64,000 nt of DNA, from NCBI GenBank assembly GCA_017458265.1, contig JAFTFV010000065.1, forward strand, positions 58,108 to 122,107. The letters run 5' to 3'. Below the pieces are notes generated by a model. That model was not told the origin of the DNA and made no database searches. It saw only the letters and a program-made list of their open reading frames with translations. Below, one piece after another: positions 51,359-64,000 of this stretch (its first letter is position 1; each line of letters opens with the position of its first letter). This DNA is from Bacteroidales bacterium (GTDB lineage: Bacteria > Bacteroidota > Bacteroidia > Bacteroidales > UBA932). Made by a program: the position numbers and the translations under genes.

Positions 51359-51927
51359 TCCACTTCCCCCCTTAACATCATTTCCGAAAGGTGCTGCTTG
51401 CCGCGGCGTATGCGCGTCCGCACAGTGTTGAGTTCCAGGTCAAGTTCCCTGGCTATCTCCTCGTACTCCAGTTCGTCTATCATGTACTTTATCATTACAT
51501 CCTTGTATAGTGACGGCAGTTCGTCGATATACTGCATAAGACGGGCATGGACCTCGTCCTTGATTACGTCTTCCTCCGGGGTGGTTTCGGTTATTTCACC
51601 GTCGCCGTCGGGCCCTTCGGAAGCCTTCTGCAGTATGCCTTCCTTCTTCTGGTCCTCGCGCTTGATACTGCTCAGATGGTCAAGAGCCGTGTGTGTCGCT
51701 ATGGTAAGGAGCCACGGGCGGAATTCCCTTGCGGTGTCAAAAGTCTTAAGAGCCAAAAACGCTTTCTGGAAACTCTCCATCACCACGTCGTCGACGTCGG
51801 CCTTCCACTTGAAATACCCGCTCACGCGGCCGCGGACGGCCTTTTCATAGATTTGGTAGATCTCCCTGTAGGCTGTCTGGCTGCCGGCGATGGCGGCCTG
51901 GATTATTTCGGCTTCTCTTGGTTCCAT
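51355..51927 (-). CDS. ECF-type sigma-70 family RNA polymerase sigma factor
   Basis: 190 residues from the ATG at 51927; earlier codons in this frame come from an intergenic palindromic repeat. Region 2 is visible as DVDDVVMESFQKAFLALKTFDTAREFRPWLLTIA (-10 recognition and core binding), followed by an acidic linker (PDGDGEITETTPEEDV). Region 4 is YIDELPSLYKDVMIKYMIDELEYEEIARELDLELNTVRTRIRRGKQHL, an HTH. No anti-sigma factor gene is adjacent. It lies between polA and rsmG with short gaps, so it is probably a constitutive, conserved sigma factor rather than a PUL-linked one. Confidence 0.9.
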   Translation of the reverse strand: MEPREAEIIQAAIAGSQTAYREIYQIYEKAVRGRVSGYFKWKADVDDVVMESFQKAFLALKTFDTAREFRPWLLTIATHTALDHLSSIKREDQKKEGILQKASEGPDGDGEITETTPEEDVIKDEVHARLMQYIDELPSLYKDVMIKYMIDELEYEEIARELDLELNTVRTRIRRGKQHLSEMMLRGEVE

Positions 51928-51931
51928 AATT

Positions 51932-51960
51932 AGATTTCTCGACTTCGCTCGAAATGACAG
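51932..51960 (-). repeat. Small palindromic repeat (type 1) upstream of the sigma factor gene
   Basis: On the minus strand the element reads TGTCATTTCGAGCGAAGT then CGAGAAATCT. ATTTC pairs with GAAAT as a small hairpin. The same element is found in frame in the GH2 gene at 60199-60227. It occupies most of the 51-nt polA/sigma gap. Confidence 0.8.
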
Positions 51961-51978
51961 AAGAACTTCGTTCAATAA

Positions 51979-54642
51979 TCAATGGGCTTCCAGCCAGTTT
52001 TTTCCGGAGGAGCATTCCACGGTGAGGGGGATGCTCAGCTCGATGACATGTTCCATGACTTCCACGACGATGGCCCTGAGGCGTTCTACCTCTGAGGGGA
52101 GGGCATCGAAGACCAGTTCGTCGTGAATCTGAAGGACCATCTTTGAACGGAGGCCTTCCTCATCAAGGCGCTTCTGTACCCGTATCATGGCAAGTTTGAT
52201 GATATCGGCCGATGTTCCCTGAATGGGAGCATTGACCGCATTCCTTTCTGCCAGGGCGCGTACGTTGCCGTTGCGGGAATTGATATCCGGAAGATACCGG
52301 CGCCTTCCGAACAGCGTCTCCACATACCCGTTCTTTCTTGCGAATTCCACATTCCTGCCGATGAAATCCTTAATCGCAGGGAAGCTCTCGAAGTACCCGT
52401 CAATAAGGGCCTTGGCCTCTTTCCTGCCCATTCCAAGCCGCTGCGCAAGGCCGAATGAGGAAATGCCGTACATTATTCCGAAGTTTGCAGTCTTAGCCTG
52501 TCCCCTCTGTTCCCTTGTGACCTCCTCCACCGGGATTCCGAATATCTTCGCAGCCGTTGCCGCATGCACGTCCTCTCCGCTTCTGAAGGCCGATGTCAGA
52601 TGCGCATCTCCGCTCAGATGGGCCATGATACGGAGCTCTATCTGCGAGTAGTCTGCCGACACTATGACTCCCTCCGGGGTGCCCGGGATGAAAGCCTTGC
52701 GGATTTCCTTGCCGCGCTCTGTGCGGATGGGGATGTTCTGGAGGTTAGGATTGGAGCTTGACAGCCTTCCGGTTGCCGTGAGTGCCTGGTTGAAGGTGGT
52801 ATGTACACGGCCATCTACGCTTGAAACGTAGGTGGGGAATGGTTCAATATATGTGGACAGGAGCTTTTTCACGGCCCTGAATTCCAATATTTCGTTCACT
52901 ATGGGATGACGGTCTGCTATTTCAAGGAGAGTCGCTTCGTCGGTAGAATACTGGCCGCGGGCACTCTTCTTCGCCTTGGGGTCCAGTTTGAGTTTGTCAA
53001 ACAGAAGGTCTCCAACCTGCTTTGGAGAAGATATATTCAGCGAAGGCTCACCGGCCATTTCACGTATACGGGCTTCGCGCTCTACGAGCTCCTTCGAAAG
53101 GCCCTGCGCAAAAGTCCTTATCTGACCGATGTCCACCTTGACGCCGTCCCTTTCCATCCTTGCAAGCACCTTGGCAAGAGGCTCTTCCATGCTGAAATAG
53201 AACTCCGGAAGGTCTTCCAGAAGCTTGTCTCCAAGGAGTACCATGGCAGCTGCTTCCTTAAGGCGGGATGGTTCTGCATCCTCTTCCAAATCATCGAACA
53301 GGGATCCGGTAGATGCCGATTCCTGCGCGTCCTCAAGGTCTATCCCGAGCAGCGTCTTCGCAAGCAGGACCGGATCGTGGGTGCGCTCCGGATCCTTTAC
53401 ATAATGCATGAGCTGGACATCAAGCCATCGGCCTTTGAGGTCTATTCCGGCATGGGCAAGGAGGTTCGCCTGCTTTTTGAGGTCTGCTCCGTATTTGTCT
53501 ATGTCCTCGTTTTCGAGCAGGGACTTTGCCTGGGCAGGTGATGCCACGGCGGCACTCCTTCCGTCGGAGAGGATAAGTTTGTCAATATCGGCAAATATGC
53601 CTTCACCACGGGCGACGGTTACGATGCCAAGCTTTTTGACGGACTTGAATGCGCTCAAGGGAACTTCTTCGATGGTACCTTGCCACCTGTTACACATTTT
53701 CGGGTCTTTTTGTGCATCGAGTGGCTCCTGTGAGCCACCTGCTACACAAAAACCGTCCGAATCGTGTAACTGCTGGCTTATCCTGATGAACTTTTTCAGG
53801 GAGCCGAACTCATACCGGTCAAACAGCTGTTTGATAACGGGCTTGAACTCCCCTGTATAGCGCATGTCATCTACCGTAACGGGCAGCGACATGTCTGTCT
53901 TTATTGTTACGAGAGCCTTGGAGAGGGCCATGTGGGGTTCTGACTCGCGGAACATGGCCTGCTGCTTTTCAGTGAGCTCTGAAATATGCGCATATATGTT
54001 CTCCAGGGTGCCGTATTTTGCAATGAGCTTTGCTGCGCCCACTTCGCCCACGCCCTTGACGCCGGGCACGTTGTCTGCGGTGTCTCCGCAGATTGCCAGC
54101 ATGTCAATTACCTGGGACGGGCTGCTGATGCCCCACTTTTCGCACAGTTCCCTGGAAGTAACCAGCTCTGATTCGGAGCCGCCCTTCCCGGGCTTGAGCT
54201 GGTACACGTGGTCACGGATGAGCTGGCCGTAATCCTTGTCTGGAGTCACCATGTACACATCCATCTCCGGAGACCCAAACTGCGCCGCAATGGAGCCAAG
54301 GACGTCGTCGGCCTCGAAACCGCGGATTGTAAGGACGGGGATATTCATGGCCTGAACCAGCTCGGTTAGCGGTTCCAGCGCATCGACGACAAGCTGCGGA
54401 GTCGGCGGACGCGTACCCTTGTACTCGGGATACATCTCGTTCCTGAAAGTTCCCCCCGGAGGGTCGAAAGCCACCACCACATGCGTGGGATTCTCCCTCT
54501 GGAACATTTCCAGAAGGTATTTGGTAAACCCATAGAGGATGGACATGTCCTCCCCCTTGGAGTTTATCATCGGCCTTCGGAGGAAGGCGTAGTACATCTT
54601 GAACACCAGGGCGTGTCCGTCAATCAGCAGCAGTTTTCCCAT
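51979..54642 (-). CDS. polA: DNA polymerase I
   Basis: 887 residues. A 5'-nuclease domain (1-290; KLLLIDGHALVFKMYYA, VVVAFDPPGGTFRNE, DMLAICGDTADNVPGVKGVG) and an intact family A polymerase domain (about 490-887) are present: ALTATGRLSSSNPNLQNIPIRT, SADYSQIELRIMAHLSGD (motif A), RGQAKTANFGIMYG (motif B) and QIHDELVFD (motif C). The middle proofreading domain lacks the DxE motif: its first strand reads LGIVTVARGEG, so 3'-5' exonuclease activity is probably lost. An 82-bp palindromic element is inserted in frame at residues about 291-318, just before that domain. It functions in repair and Okazaki fragment processing. Confidence 0.96.
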   Translation of the reverse strand: MGKLLLIDGHALVFKMYYAFLRRPMINSKGEDMSILYGFTKYLLEMFQRENPTHVVVAFDPPGGTFRNEMYPEYKGTRPPTPQLVVDALEPLTELVQAMNIPVLTIRGFEADDVLGSIAAQFGSPEMDVYMVTPDKDYGQLIRDHVYQLKPGKGGSESELVTSRELCEKWGISSPSQVIDMLAICGDTADNVPGVKGVGEVGAAKLIAKYGTLENIYAHISELTEKQQAMFRESEPHMALSKALVTIKTDMSLPVTVDDMRYTGEFKPVIKQLFDRYEFGSLKKFIRISQQLHDSDGFCVAGGSQEPLDAQKDPKMCNRWQGTIEEVPLSAFKSVKKLGIVTVARGEGIFADIDKLILSDGRSAAVASPAQAKSLLENEDIDKYGADLKKQANLLAHAGIDLKGRWLDVQLMHYVKDPERTHDPVLLAKTLLGIDLEDAQESASTGSLFDDLEEDAEPSRLKEAAAMVLLGDKLLEDLPEFYFSMEEPLAKVLARMERDGVKVDIGQIRTFAQGLSKELVEREARIREMAGEPSLNISSPKQVGDLLFDKLKLDPKAKKSARGQYSTDEATLLEIADRHPIVNEILEFRAVKKLLSTYIEPFPTYVSSVDGRVHTTFNQALTATGRLSSSNPNLQNIPIRTERGKEIRKAFIPGTPEGVIVSADYSQIELRIMAHLSGDAHLTSAFRSGEDVHAATAAKIFGIPVEEVTREQRGQAKTANFGIMYGISSFGLAQRLGMGRKEAKALIDGYFESFPAIKDFIGRNVEFARKNGYVETLFGRRRYLPDINSRNGNVRALAERNAVNAPIQGTSADIIKLAMIRVQKRLDEEGLRSKMVLQIHDELVFDALPSEVERLRAIVVEVMEHVIELSIPLTVECSSGKNWLEAH
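53689..53770. repeat. 82-bp palindromic element inserted in frame in polA
   Basis: The two 41-nt arms are exactly symmetrical about the midpoint at 53729/53730, with perfect blocks GTTACAC (outer 7), TTTTTGTG (middle 8) and GTGGCTC (inner 7). Overall 27 of 41 pairs agree. Translated in the polA frame it gives a peptide (CVAGGSQEPLDAQKDPKMC) unlike polymerase sequence. This fits a small palindromic mobile repeat. Confidence 0.8.
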
Positions 54643-54651
54643 GACTTGCAG

Positions 54652-55998
54652 CTATTTCTTGATAGGATACAGCCTGAGAAGCAGGAGGATGAGGCCGGCG
54701 ATGACGGCCGGGAAGCTGGAGAATATCATCCAGATCATGCGGCAAACGGAGGCTTCGTTGGTGATGGTGACTATGGTCTCGCCGGTGGCGGGATCAGTAC
54801 CGGAGATGAAGCCGGCAAAGCCAAGGAAAAGGGCCACCAGGGCGCCTGAAATGGCCGAGCCGAACTTCTGCGCCATGGTACCGGAGGAGAAGATAAGGCC
54901 AGTGGAAGAGGTGCCGTTCTTCTCGGTTGCGTAGTCGGCAACATCGGCATACATGGACCAGAGGAGAGGGGAATAAAGGCCGATGCCGATGGAGGCGATT
55001 ATGACGTCGGCAATCATGACCCAAATCCAGGCGGGATTCATGGGAATGAAGAAGAATGCCACGGATGCAACTGCGCAAATGGTTGCTGCCCATGCGAAGG
55101 CCTTGCGCTTGGAGCCCACCCACTTGGTGAATTTTGGGGAAAGGCCGCCGAAGATCATGCAGGTAACTTCACCGAAGGTCATGAACACGGTGTAGTTTAT
55201 GATGAGGCCGTTCACGGTAACGTCTCCGTGCAGGCAGTATTCAAGGAGATAACCTGCCACGGCATAGCGGAAACCGTTGAAGAAGTTTGTGCATATGCCG
55301 ATGAGGGTAAGATATATCCAGGGCTTGTTGCGGAAAAGGTCGGCAAAGGGCTTGAAGGAGAATTTCTCTGCACGGACGGGCTTGAGGCGTTCCTTTGTGA
55401 GGAGGCCGCAGGCAAGGGTACCAAGGGCTGCCACTCCGCCAAGGACGGCACCGAGCACGGCGTACTGATGTTGGGGCGTTCCGCCTACGAGTTTCTGCAG
55501 ATAAGGGAAGGACAGAAGGGTTACGAAGCCCATTGCATAGGCGCCCACCATGCGGTAAGAAGAGAATTCGTTCTTCTCGTTGTCATCGTCTGTCATGACG
55601 CCAAGGAGTGAACCGTAAGGCACATTGACAGCCGTATAGACAACCATCATGAGAAGGTACATGGAATATGCCCAGATGCGCTTTCCTGTGGGGCCGAAGT
55701 CAGGAGTGAACAATAGCAATGCGAATATGAGACCCAGCGGGATAGCGCCGAATATGAGCCACGGCCTGTATGTGCCCCATTTAGACTGCGTACGGTCTGC
55801 GATGGCACCCATCATGGGGTCTGTAATTACATCGAACAGACGGGCGATAAGCATGAGCGTGGCAGTGTCGGCAACGGTGAGTCCGAATACGTTTGTGAAG
55901 AACAGAGGGAAAGCGATGGACATAACCTTCCAGGTGATTCCGCCGGCGGCGGCGTCGCCAAGGGCATATCCTATTTTCTCAGAGAATTTAGCAGCCAT
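54652..55998 (-). CDS. GPH-family glycoside/pentoside/hexuronide:cation symporter (MelB-like)
   Basis: 448 residues from the ATG at 55998, with 12 hydrophobic segments. Features include GYALGDAAAGGITWKVMS in TM1, the GPH signature LIARLFDVITDPMMGAIADRTQSKWGTYRPW (cation-site aspartates), and YGSLLGVMTDDDNEKNEFSSYR. It imports a glycoside with Na+ or H+ through the inner membrane. It lies 9 nt upstream of polA on the same strand and divergent from rnr and the GH2 gene, whose product it may import. Confidence 0.9.
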   Translation of the reverse strand: MAAKFSEKIGYALGDAAAGGITWKVMSIAFPLFFTNVFGLTVADTATLMLIARLFDVITDPMMGAIADRTQSKWGTYRPWLIFGAIPLGLIFALLLFTPDFGPTGKRIWAYSMYLLMMVVYTAVNVPYGSLLGVMTDDDNEKNEFSSYRMVGAYAMGFVTLLSFPYLQKLVGGTPQHQYAVLGAVLGGVAALGTLACGLLTKERLKPVRAEKFSFKPFADLFRNKPWIYLTLIGICTNFFNGFRYAVAGYLLEYCLHGDVTVNGLIINYTVFMTFGEVTCMIFGGLSPKFTKWVGSKRKAFAWAATICAVASVAFFFIPMNPAWIWVMIADVIIASIGIGLYSPLLWSMYADVADYATEKNGTSSTGLIFSSGTMAQKFGSAISGALVALFLGFAGFISGTDPATGETIVTITNEASVCRMIWMIFSSFPAVIAGLILLLLRLYPIKK

Positions 55999-56020
55999 AG
56001 CTATCAATAGTGTTAATTCA

Positions 56021-56028
56021 CAAATTTA
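56021..56028 (-). promoter_or_regulatory. -7 box for the GPH symporter-polA transcript
   Basis: TAAATTTG on the minus strand, 22 nt before the symporter ATG. No clear TTG is seen 19-21 nt upstream, so confidence is moderate. Confidence 0.4.
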
Positions 56029-56058
56029 AGCATTTTTTCATAAATCGGATAAAAAGAG

Positions 56059-56066
56059 TATTTTTG
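56059..56066 (+). promoter_or_regulatory. -7 box for the rnr-GH2 transcript
   Basis: TATTTTTG, 17 nt before the rnr ATG. A T-rich stretch at 56033-56038 could be a weak -33 box. Confidence 0.4.
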
Positions 56067-56083
56067 TATAAAATAGGATTATT

Positions 56084-61142
<5,059 letters not shown>

Positions 61143-61207
61143 GGTTTCCCCGTCCCTGGGTAAGCATCCGACGAAGTGCGTGTAAGTGACACGTGGTTAT
61201 ATGCAAA

Positions 61208-61246
61208 TAGCAGCAACTTTTCCGAAGTTACGGTAAGTTGCTGCTA
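61208..61246. repeat. Hairpin downstream of tnpC
   Basis: TAGCAGCAACTT (61208-61219) pairs perfectly with AAGTTGCTGCTA (61235-61246), with a nested CCG/CGG pairing in the loop. It lies inside the IS, 19 nt after the tnpC stop. A related hairpin with one compensating base-pair change is at 63909-63948. Confidence 0.8.
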
Positions 61247-61264
61247 CTTTCGCTTAGTTGCGTG

Positions 61265-62935
61265 CTACTCGCCGCAAGTCGCTGCGACTTTCTGCCAGTT
61301 GCATGGGAGTAACGCTCCAACGTCCCCTGTATAGCTTGGGATGCGTACCAGGATGTCTTCCAACCATTCACGCGGCTCAATGCCAGCGGCCTTACAAGAG
61401 GAGAACAGGGAGTAGACAATGGCTGCACGCACGGCTGCTTCATGATTGCCAGCGAACAGATAGTTCTTTCTTCCCAGAGCCAAGGGACGGATGGCATTCT
61501 CAATACCGTTGTTATCGATGTGATAACGTCCATCCAATACGTAACGGCTTAGCCTGGGAAGGAGAGAGAAGGTATAAGTTAGCGCCTTGCCCATTCTGGT
61601 TTTGGTTTTGAACAGTCCTCCTACCGAGTCCATCCATTTCTCGAACTCGCAGATGATAGGATAAGACTCTTCCTGGCGGCGTTTCCGGATGGCTTCAGCA
61701 TCCAACCCAGCCTCTCGCATTTCTTCCTCTATCTTGTATAGCTTTCCAATATAGACGATAGCCTCGCTTGCGTACTTCTTATTCTCTTCAAGGGCTTCCA
61801 CGAACTTTCGCCTGGCATGTGCCCAGCAGCCAATCATCCGCTTACCGGGCGTATTTTCAAACGCAGTGTATACTTCATATCCGTCTGTCTGCACGGCGCC
61901 GCGATAAGCCCCGATGAGTTTACGCGCAGTATCACCGCCGCGGGATCCATTGTCGTAATGGAAGTACACGCTGCCACCCAGTGCATCACGTACGGCCCAC
62001 ATATAACCTTTCACTGCACGGTGCTTCTCGTTGTCTATGACAGGCAACGTACTCTCATCCACTTGTATGTAGTCCTTTGACATGATTTCCACCCGAAGCC
62101 GTTCATACAGTGGCCGTAGTTTTTCGCATACCGCCGCGAACCAGTCATTGATGGTGGCATCGTTGAGGAGGACGCCCAACTCTTTGTACTTCTGGATTTG
62201 CCGGTAGAACGGCAAGTGGTAGATGTACTTGTTTATCAGGATATCAGCCAGCAGAGAGGCATCGGCCATGCTCTTGGGACGTATTGTTTCCGGAAGTGGA
62301 GCAATCAGGAAAGCCTGCCTGTCGGGATCTTCAATCTGGAGATTGGATTTGAGGACGAACTTGTGACGGATTATCCGTTTCTTGAACATCACGGCCGGAC
62401 GGATTCCCAAGGTCTCGGTTACTTCAACACCAATCTCCACATAGTCAGGATTGTTTTTTACGCCCGCCGGATAAAGGTGCTCCTCTTCTACAGGAAGACT
62501 ATTGGAAAGAAGGGGCTTGCGAACCTCACGTCTGTGGGCCTTGACTTCAATGGCCTTGGCATTCTCCTCCTCCATCTTCTTAACCTCTGCATCCAGTTTG
62601 GCCTGTTCTTCTTCTGAAAGTACCGTGTCAAACAGCGTCGGCTCAAGAACATTGGGATCAAGAGGGAGATGCTTTTCGCTCATGGATGCGAAGAACTTCT
62701 TCCGGAACCAGGCCATCTGGGCGCGCAGGTCATCTATGACGGCCTGCATCTCATCCTTCTCCGCACGGAGTTTCTCCACAACCTTGTTAAGACGGACCAG
62801 TTCCTCTTCTTGAGCACGTAGGGCTTCGCTCTCCTTGGAAAGACGCTCTTTCTCTGCCAGGAGGGTTTCATTCTTGGCAGAAAGGCAGGCAAGCTCTTCG
62901 CGGAGGCGCTGTATTTCGAGGCTCTGATCTGGCAT
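61265..62935 (-). CDS. tnpC: IS66 transposase TnpC (DDE type)
   Basis: 556 residues from the ATG at 62935. An N-terminal leucine-zipper-like coiled coil (residues 5-75; QRLREELACLSAKNETLLAEK) is followed by the IS66 helix-turn-helix region, a zinc-finger-like linker region (NNPDYVEIGVEVTETLGI), and the DDE domain. DDE candidates are QVDESTLPV, RGAVQTDGYEVY and NNGIENAIRPLALGRKNYLFAG. It is the catalytic subunit of IS66 transposition. Unbroken, so the element may be active. Confidence 0.96.
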   Translation of the reverse strand: MPDQSLEIQRLREELACLSAKNETLLAEKERLSKESEALRAQEEELVRLNKVVEKLRAEKDEMQAVIDDLRAQMAWFRKKFFASMSEKHLPLDPNVLEPTLFDTVLSEEEQAKLDAEVKKMEEENAKAIEVKAHRREVRKPLLSNSLPVEEEHLYPAGVKNNPDYVEIGVEVTETLGIRPAVMFKKRIIRHKFVLKSNLQIEDPDRQAFLIAPLPETIRPKSMADASLLADILINKYIYHLPFYRQIQKYKELGVLLNDATINDWFAAVCEKLRPLYERLRVEIMSKDYIQVDESTLPVIDNEKHRAVKGYMWAVRDALGGSVYFHYDNGSRGGDTARKLIGAYRGAVQTDGYEVYTAFENTPGKRMIGCWAHARRKFVEALEENKKYASEAIVYIGKLYKIEEEMREAGLDAEAIRKRRQEESYPIICEFEKWMDSVGGLFKTKTRMGKALTYTFSLLPRLSRYVLDGRYHIDNNGIENAIRPLALGRKNYLFAGNHEAAVRAAIVYSLFSSCKAAGIEPREWLEDILVRIPSYTGDVGALLPCNWQKVAATCGE

Positions 62936-63039
62936 CTTTTTCTCTTGTTTCCGGATACAAAGATATGGCCTCTCGGGCACTTCTGCAAGGGTTTTCGCTA
63001 TTGCATATGTCGATTATTTTACTTATCTAAAATAAAGAT

Positions 63040-63399
63040 TTACAGACTCTTAGCCATCATCTTCATCCGCCTTACATAGGGACTGTCAAGTGCTGATTTT
63101 ACCATCCCGATGACGTTTTCATAGGCAAGATTGGTGGAGATCACGTCTTCGCTTCCGGCGGAAGGGATTCTCATCCTGCCCATATCCAGCCGGATGGAAT
63201 AGAGCACAAGCCCTCCTTCTTCCTGACGGAGCAACTTCATCATGTTACGGCTGGCATTGGCAAAGATAAACACATCCCCGCTGCGCAGCCGCTCGCACAT
63301 GGCATTCGTTACGATACCACTGAGCCCGTTGAAGCTCTTACGCATATCAACGGGCTTGTTATACAGCCAGTACCGGCAGGTGTTATCCAGACTAAACAT
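63040..63399 (-). CDS. tnpB: IS66 accessory protein TnpB
   Basis: 119 residues with the IS66 Orf2 pattern YKPVDMRKSFNGLSG-like start (here NKPVDMRKSFNGLSGIV), SGDVFIFANASRNMMKLLRQEEGGLVLY and a basic C-terminus. It is required for transposition with TnpA and TnpC. The start overlaps tnpA by 8 nt. Confidence 0.95.
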   Translation of the reverse strand: MFSLDNTCRYWLYNKPVDMRKSFNGLSGIVTNAMCERLRSGDVFIFANASRNMMKLLRQEEGGLVLYSIRLDMGRMRIPSAGSEDVISTNLAYENVIGMVKSALDSPYVRRMKMMAKSL

Positions 63400-63775
63400 T
63401 GCTCGCAGCTATTAGCTCACGCAGGTGGGCGGCTGTCATGCATCCCTGGATACGCATAGCGGAGCCACTTGCCGTATGCAACTCAACGGTCAGAAAACTC
63501 TGCTCCTGTGGCTGTTGTTCTCCGGATTTCGAACGGGCCTTTCCAGAAGTACGTGCAGGGGGCATCATGGGTGACATGAAGGTTCCAGTTGATGGCAACT
63601 GCAAGAATGCTCCCGTTTCCGGCCCCTGGCAATTATCGTCTTCATCACGGTACTTCTTCTTCCAACGATAGTACTGGTCTCGACGGATATTCAACTCCTT
63701 TAAGCCTTGTTGCTGAGTGATATTGTGCTCCGCACAATAGGTATCCACCTCTAGAATCTGTTCTCTTGTAAGCAT
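63392..63775 (-). CDS. tnpA: IS66 accessory protein TnpA
   Basis: 127 residues. The N-terminal half has an HTH-like segment (TREQILEVDTYCAEHNITQQ, IRRDQYYRWKKKYRD) of the transposase-8/IS3-like type, followed by a low-complexity middle and a C-terminal TVELHTASGSAMRIQGCM. This is the first gene of the element, with its promoter region in the ~70 nt between its start and the right inverted repeat. Confidence 0.85.
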   Translation of the reverse strand: MLTREQILEVDTYCAEHNITQQQGLKELNIRRDQYYRWKKKYRDEDDNCQGPETGAFLQLPSTGTFMSPMMPPARTSGKARSKSGEQQPQEQSFLTVELHTASGSAMRIQGCMTAAHLRELIAASNV

Positions 63776-63908
63776 ATCTCTTGAACTTTTTGCAAATGTA
63801 GCCAGGATCCCTCCCGGCTACAATATGCAGTTCTTCGGATGCTTACGTCCCTGGAATTGCGTAAGCCTCCGAGGAAGTACGTGTAAGTAACATGTTATTA
63901 CATGCGAG

Positions 63909-63948
63909 TAGCAGCGACTTCGCCGTAAGTGACGGTAAGTCGCTGCTA
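63909..63948. repeat. Hairpin of the second IS66 element
   Basis: TAGCAGCGACTT (63909-63920) pairs with AAGTCGCTGCTA (63937-63948), with a nested CCGT/ACGG in the loop. Relative to the hairpin at 61208 one A-T pair is replaced by G-C. Confidence 0.75.
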
Positions 63949-63966
63949 TTAACGTTTAGTTGCGTG

Positions 63967-64000
63967 CTACTCGCTGCGAGTCGTAGTCAGTGGCTGCCAG
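63967..64000 (-). CDS. C-terminal end of tnpC of the second IS66 element (partial)
   Basis: On the minus strand the last codons before TAG (63967-63969) read WQPLTTTRSE, aligning with the WQKVAATCGE end of the first TnpC. The rest lies outside the window. Confidence 0.6.
   Translation of the reverse strand, partial: WQPLTTTRSE

Larger units (their letters stand above)
61160..63846 (-). mobile_element. Complete IS66-family insertion sequence
   Basis: 2687 bp. The terminal inverted repeats start GTAAGCATCCGA at the left end (61160) and, on the other strand, at the right end (63846), and agree at 19 of 22 positions. The element is flanked by exact 8-bp direct repeats GTCCCTGG (61152-61159 and 63847-63854), the target-site duplication size of IS66. 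It contains tnpA, tnpB and tnpC, all on the minus strand and apparently intact. Confidence 0.95.
63861..64000 (-). mobile_element. Left end of a second IS66-family element (cut by window edge)
   Basis: It begins GTAAGCCTCCGAGGAAGT, closely matching the left inverted repeat of the first element, and continues with the same hairpin and tnpC-end arrangement at about 75 percent similarity by eye. It starts 6 bp beyond the target duplication of the first IS, in the same orientation. Its own 8-bp duplication would be GGAATTGC (63853-63860), which cannot be verified here. Confidence 0.8.

Overview
The window is chromosomal DNA of a Bacteroidales bacterium, probably from a gut-type community. The evidence is two SusC/SusD pairs, many short lipoprotein signal peptides, TAnnTTTG promoter boxes with a TTG/TTTG box about 20 nt upstream, and dense ATGA-type gene overlaps. 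I cannot name genus or species. Most of the DNA is polysaccharide-utilisation (PUL) sequence, followed by a housekeeping block and an IS66-type insertion sequence at the right edge.

Layout. 1-684 (minus): hipB plus the start of a hipA-like gene that runs off the left edge. 828-12714 (minus): PUL 1, transcribed from about 12757. It encodes an AGE-family 2-epimerase, SusC, SusD, a propeller-type surface lipoprotein, a phosphodiester glycosidase (NAGPA family), a GHL10-type TIM-barrel lipoprotein and a second surface lipoprotein, and ends at a hairpin terminator. 12893-22454 (plus, divergent): a ROK regulator, a DUF4434 protein, a sugar-porter MFS, a GH3, ettA and a GH127. 22448-23284 (minus): a mutarotase-fold-like protein. 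23371-43332 (plus): PUL 2, with an MFS transporter, an AraA-like isomerase, a large mannose-6-phosphate isomerase with a degenerate kinase-like N-terminus, a ROK kinase, SusC, SusD, a DUF1735 lipoprotein, two DUF4855 proteins, a DUF6259 protein, a second NAGPA phosphodiester glycosidase and a GH20. 43353-50445 (plus): an AraR-like GntR regulator, another large surface lipoprotein, an SGNH hydrolase and a GH89-EEP fusion. 50499-55998 (minus): rpmH, rsmG, an ECF-type sigma factor, polA and a GPH symporter. 56084-61142 (plus): RNase R and a GH2 beta-galactosidase. 61160-63846: a complete IS66-family element with an exact 8-bp target duplication. From 63861: the end of a second, related IS66 element.

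How the genes may work together. The PULs combine alpha- and beta-GlcNAc-releasing enzymes (GH89, GH20), two secreted NAGPA enzymes (whose animal relative removes GlcNAc from GlcNAc-1-phospho-6-mannose), an EEP phosphoesterase domain fused to GH89, an AGE epimerase and a mannose-6-phosphate isomerase. I infer a target that includes phosphodiester-linked or phosphorylated amino-sugar/mannose glycans. This is a hypothesis from family membership, not a demonstrated substrate. Two promoters 21 kb apart (23329 and 44544) carry the same 10-bp tandem motif beginning ACCACA just downstream of the -7 box. They probably form one regulon, with the adjacent GntR protein as the likeliest regulator.

Other notable features are small palindromic elements inserted in frame into polA (82 bp) and twice into the GH2 gene, and an apparently inactivated proofreading domain in PolA.
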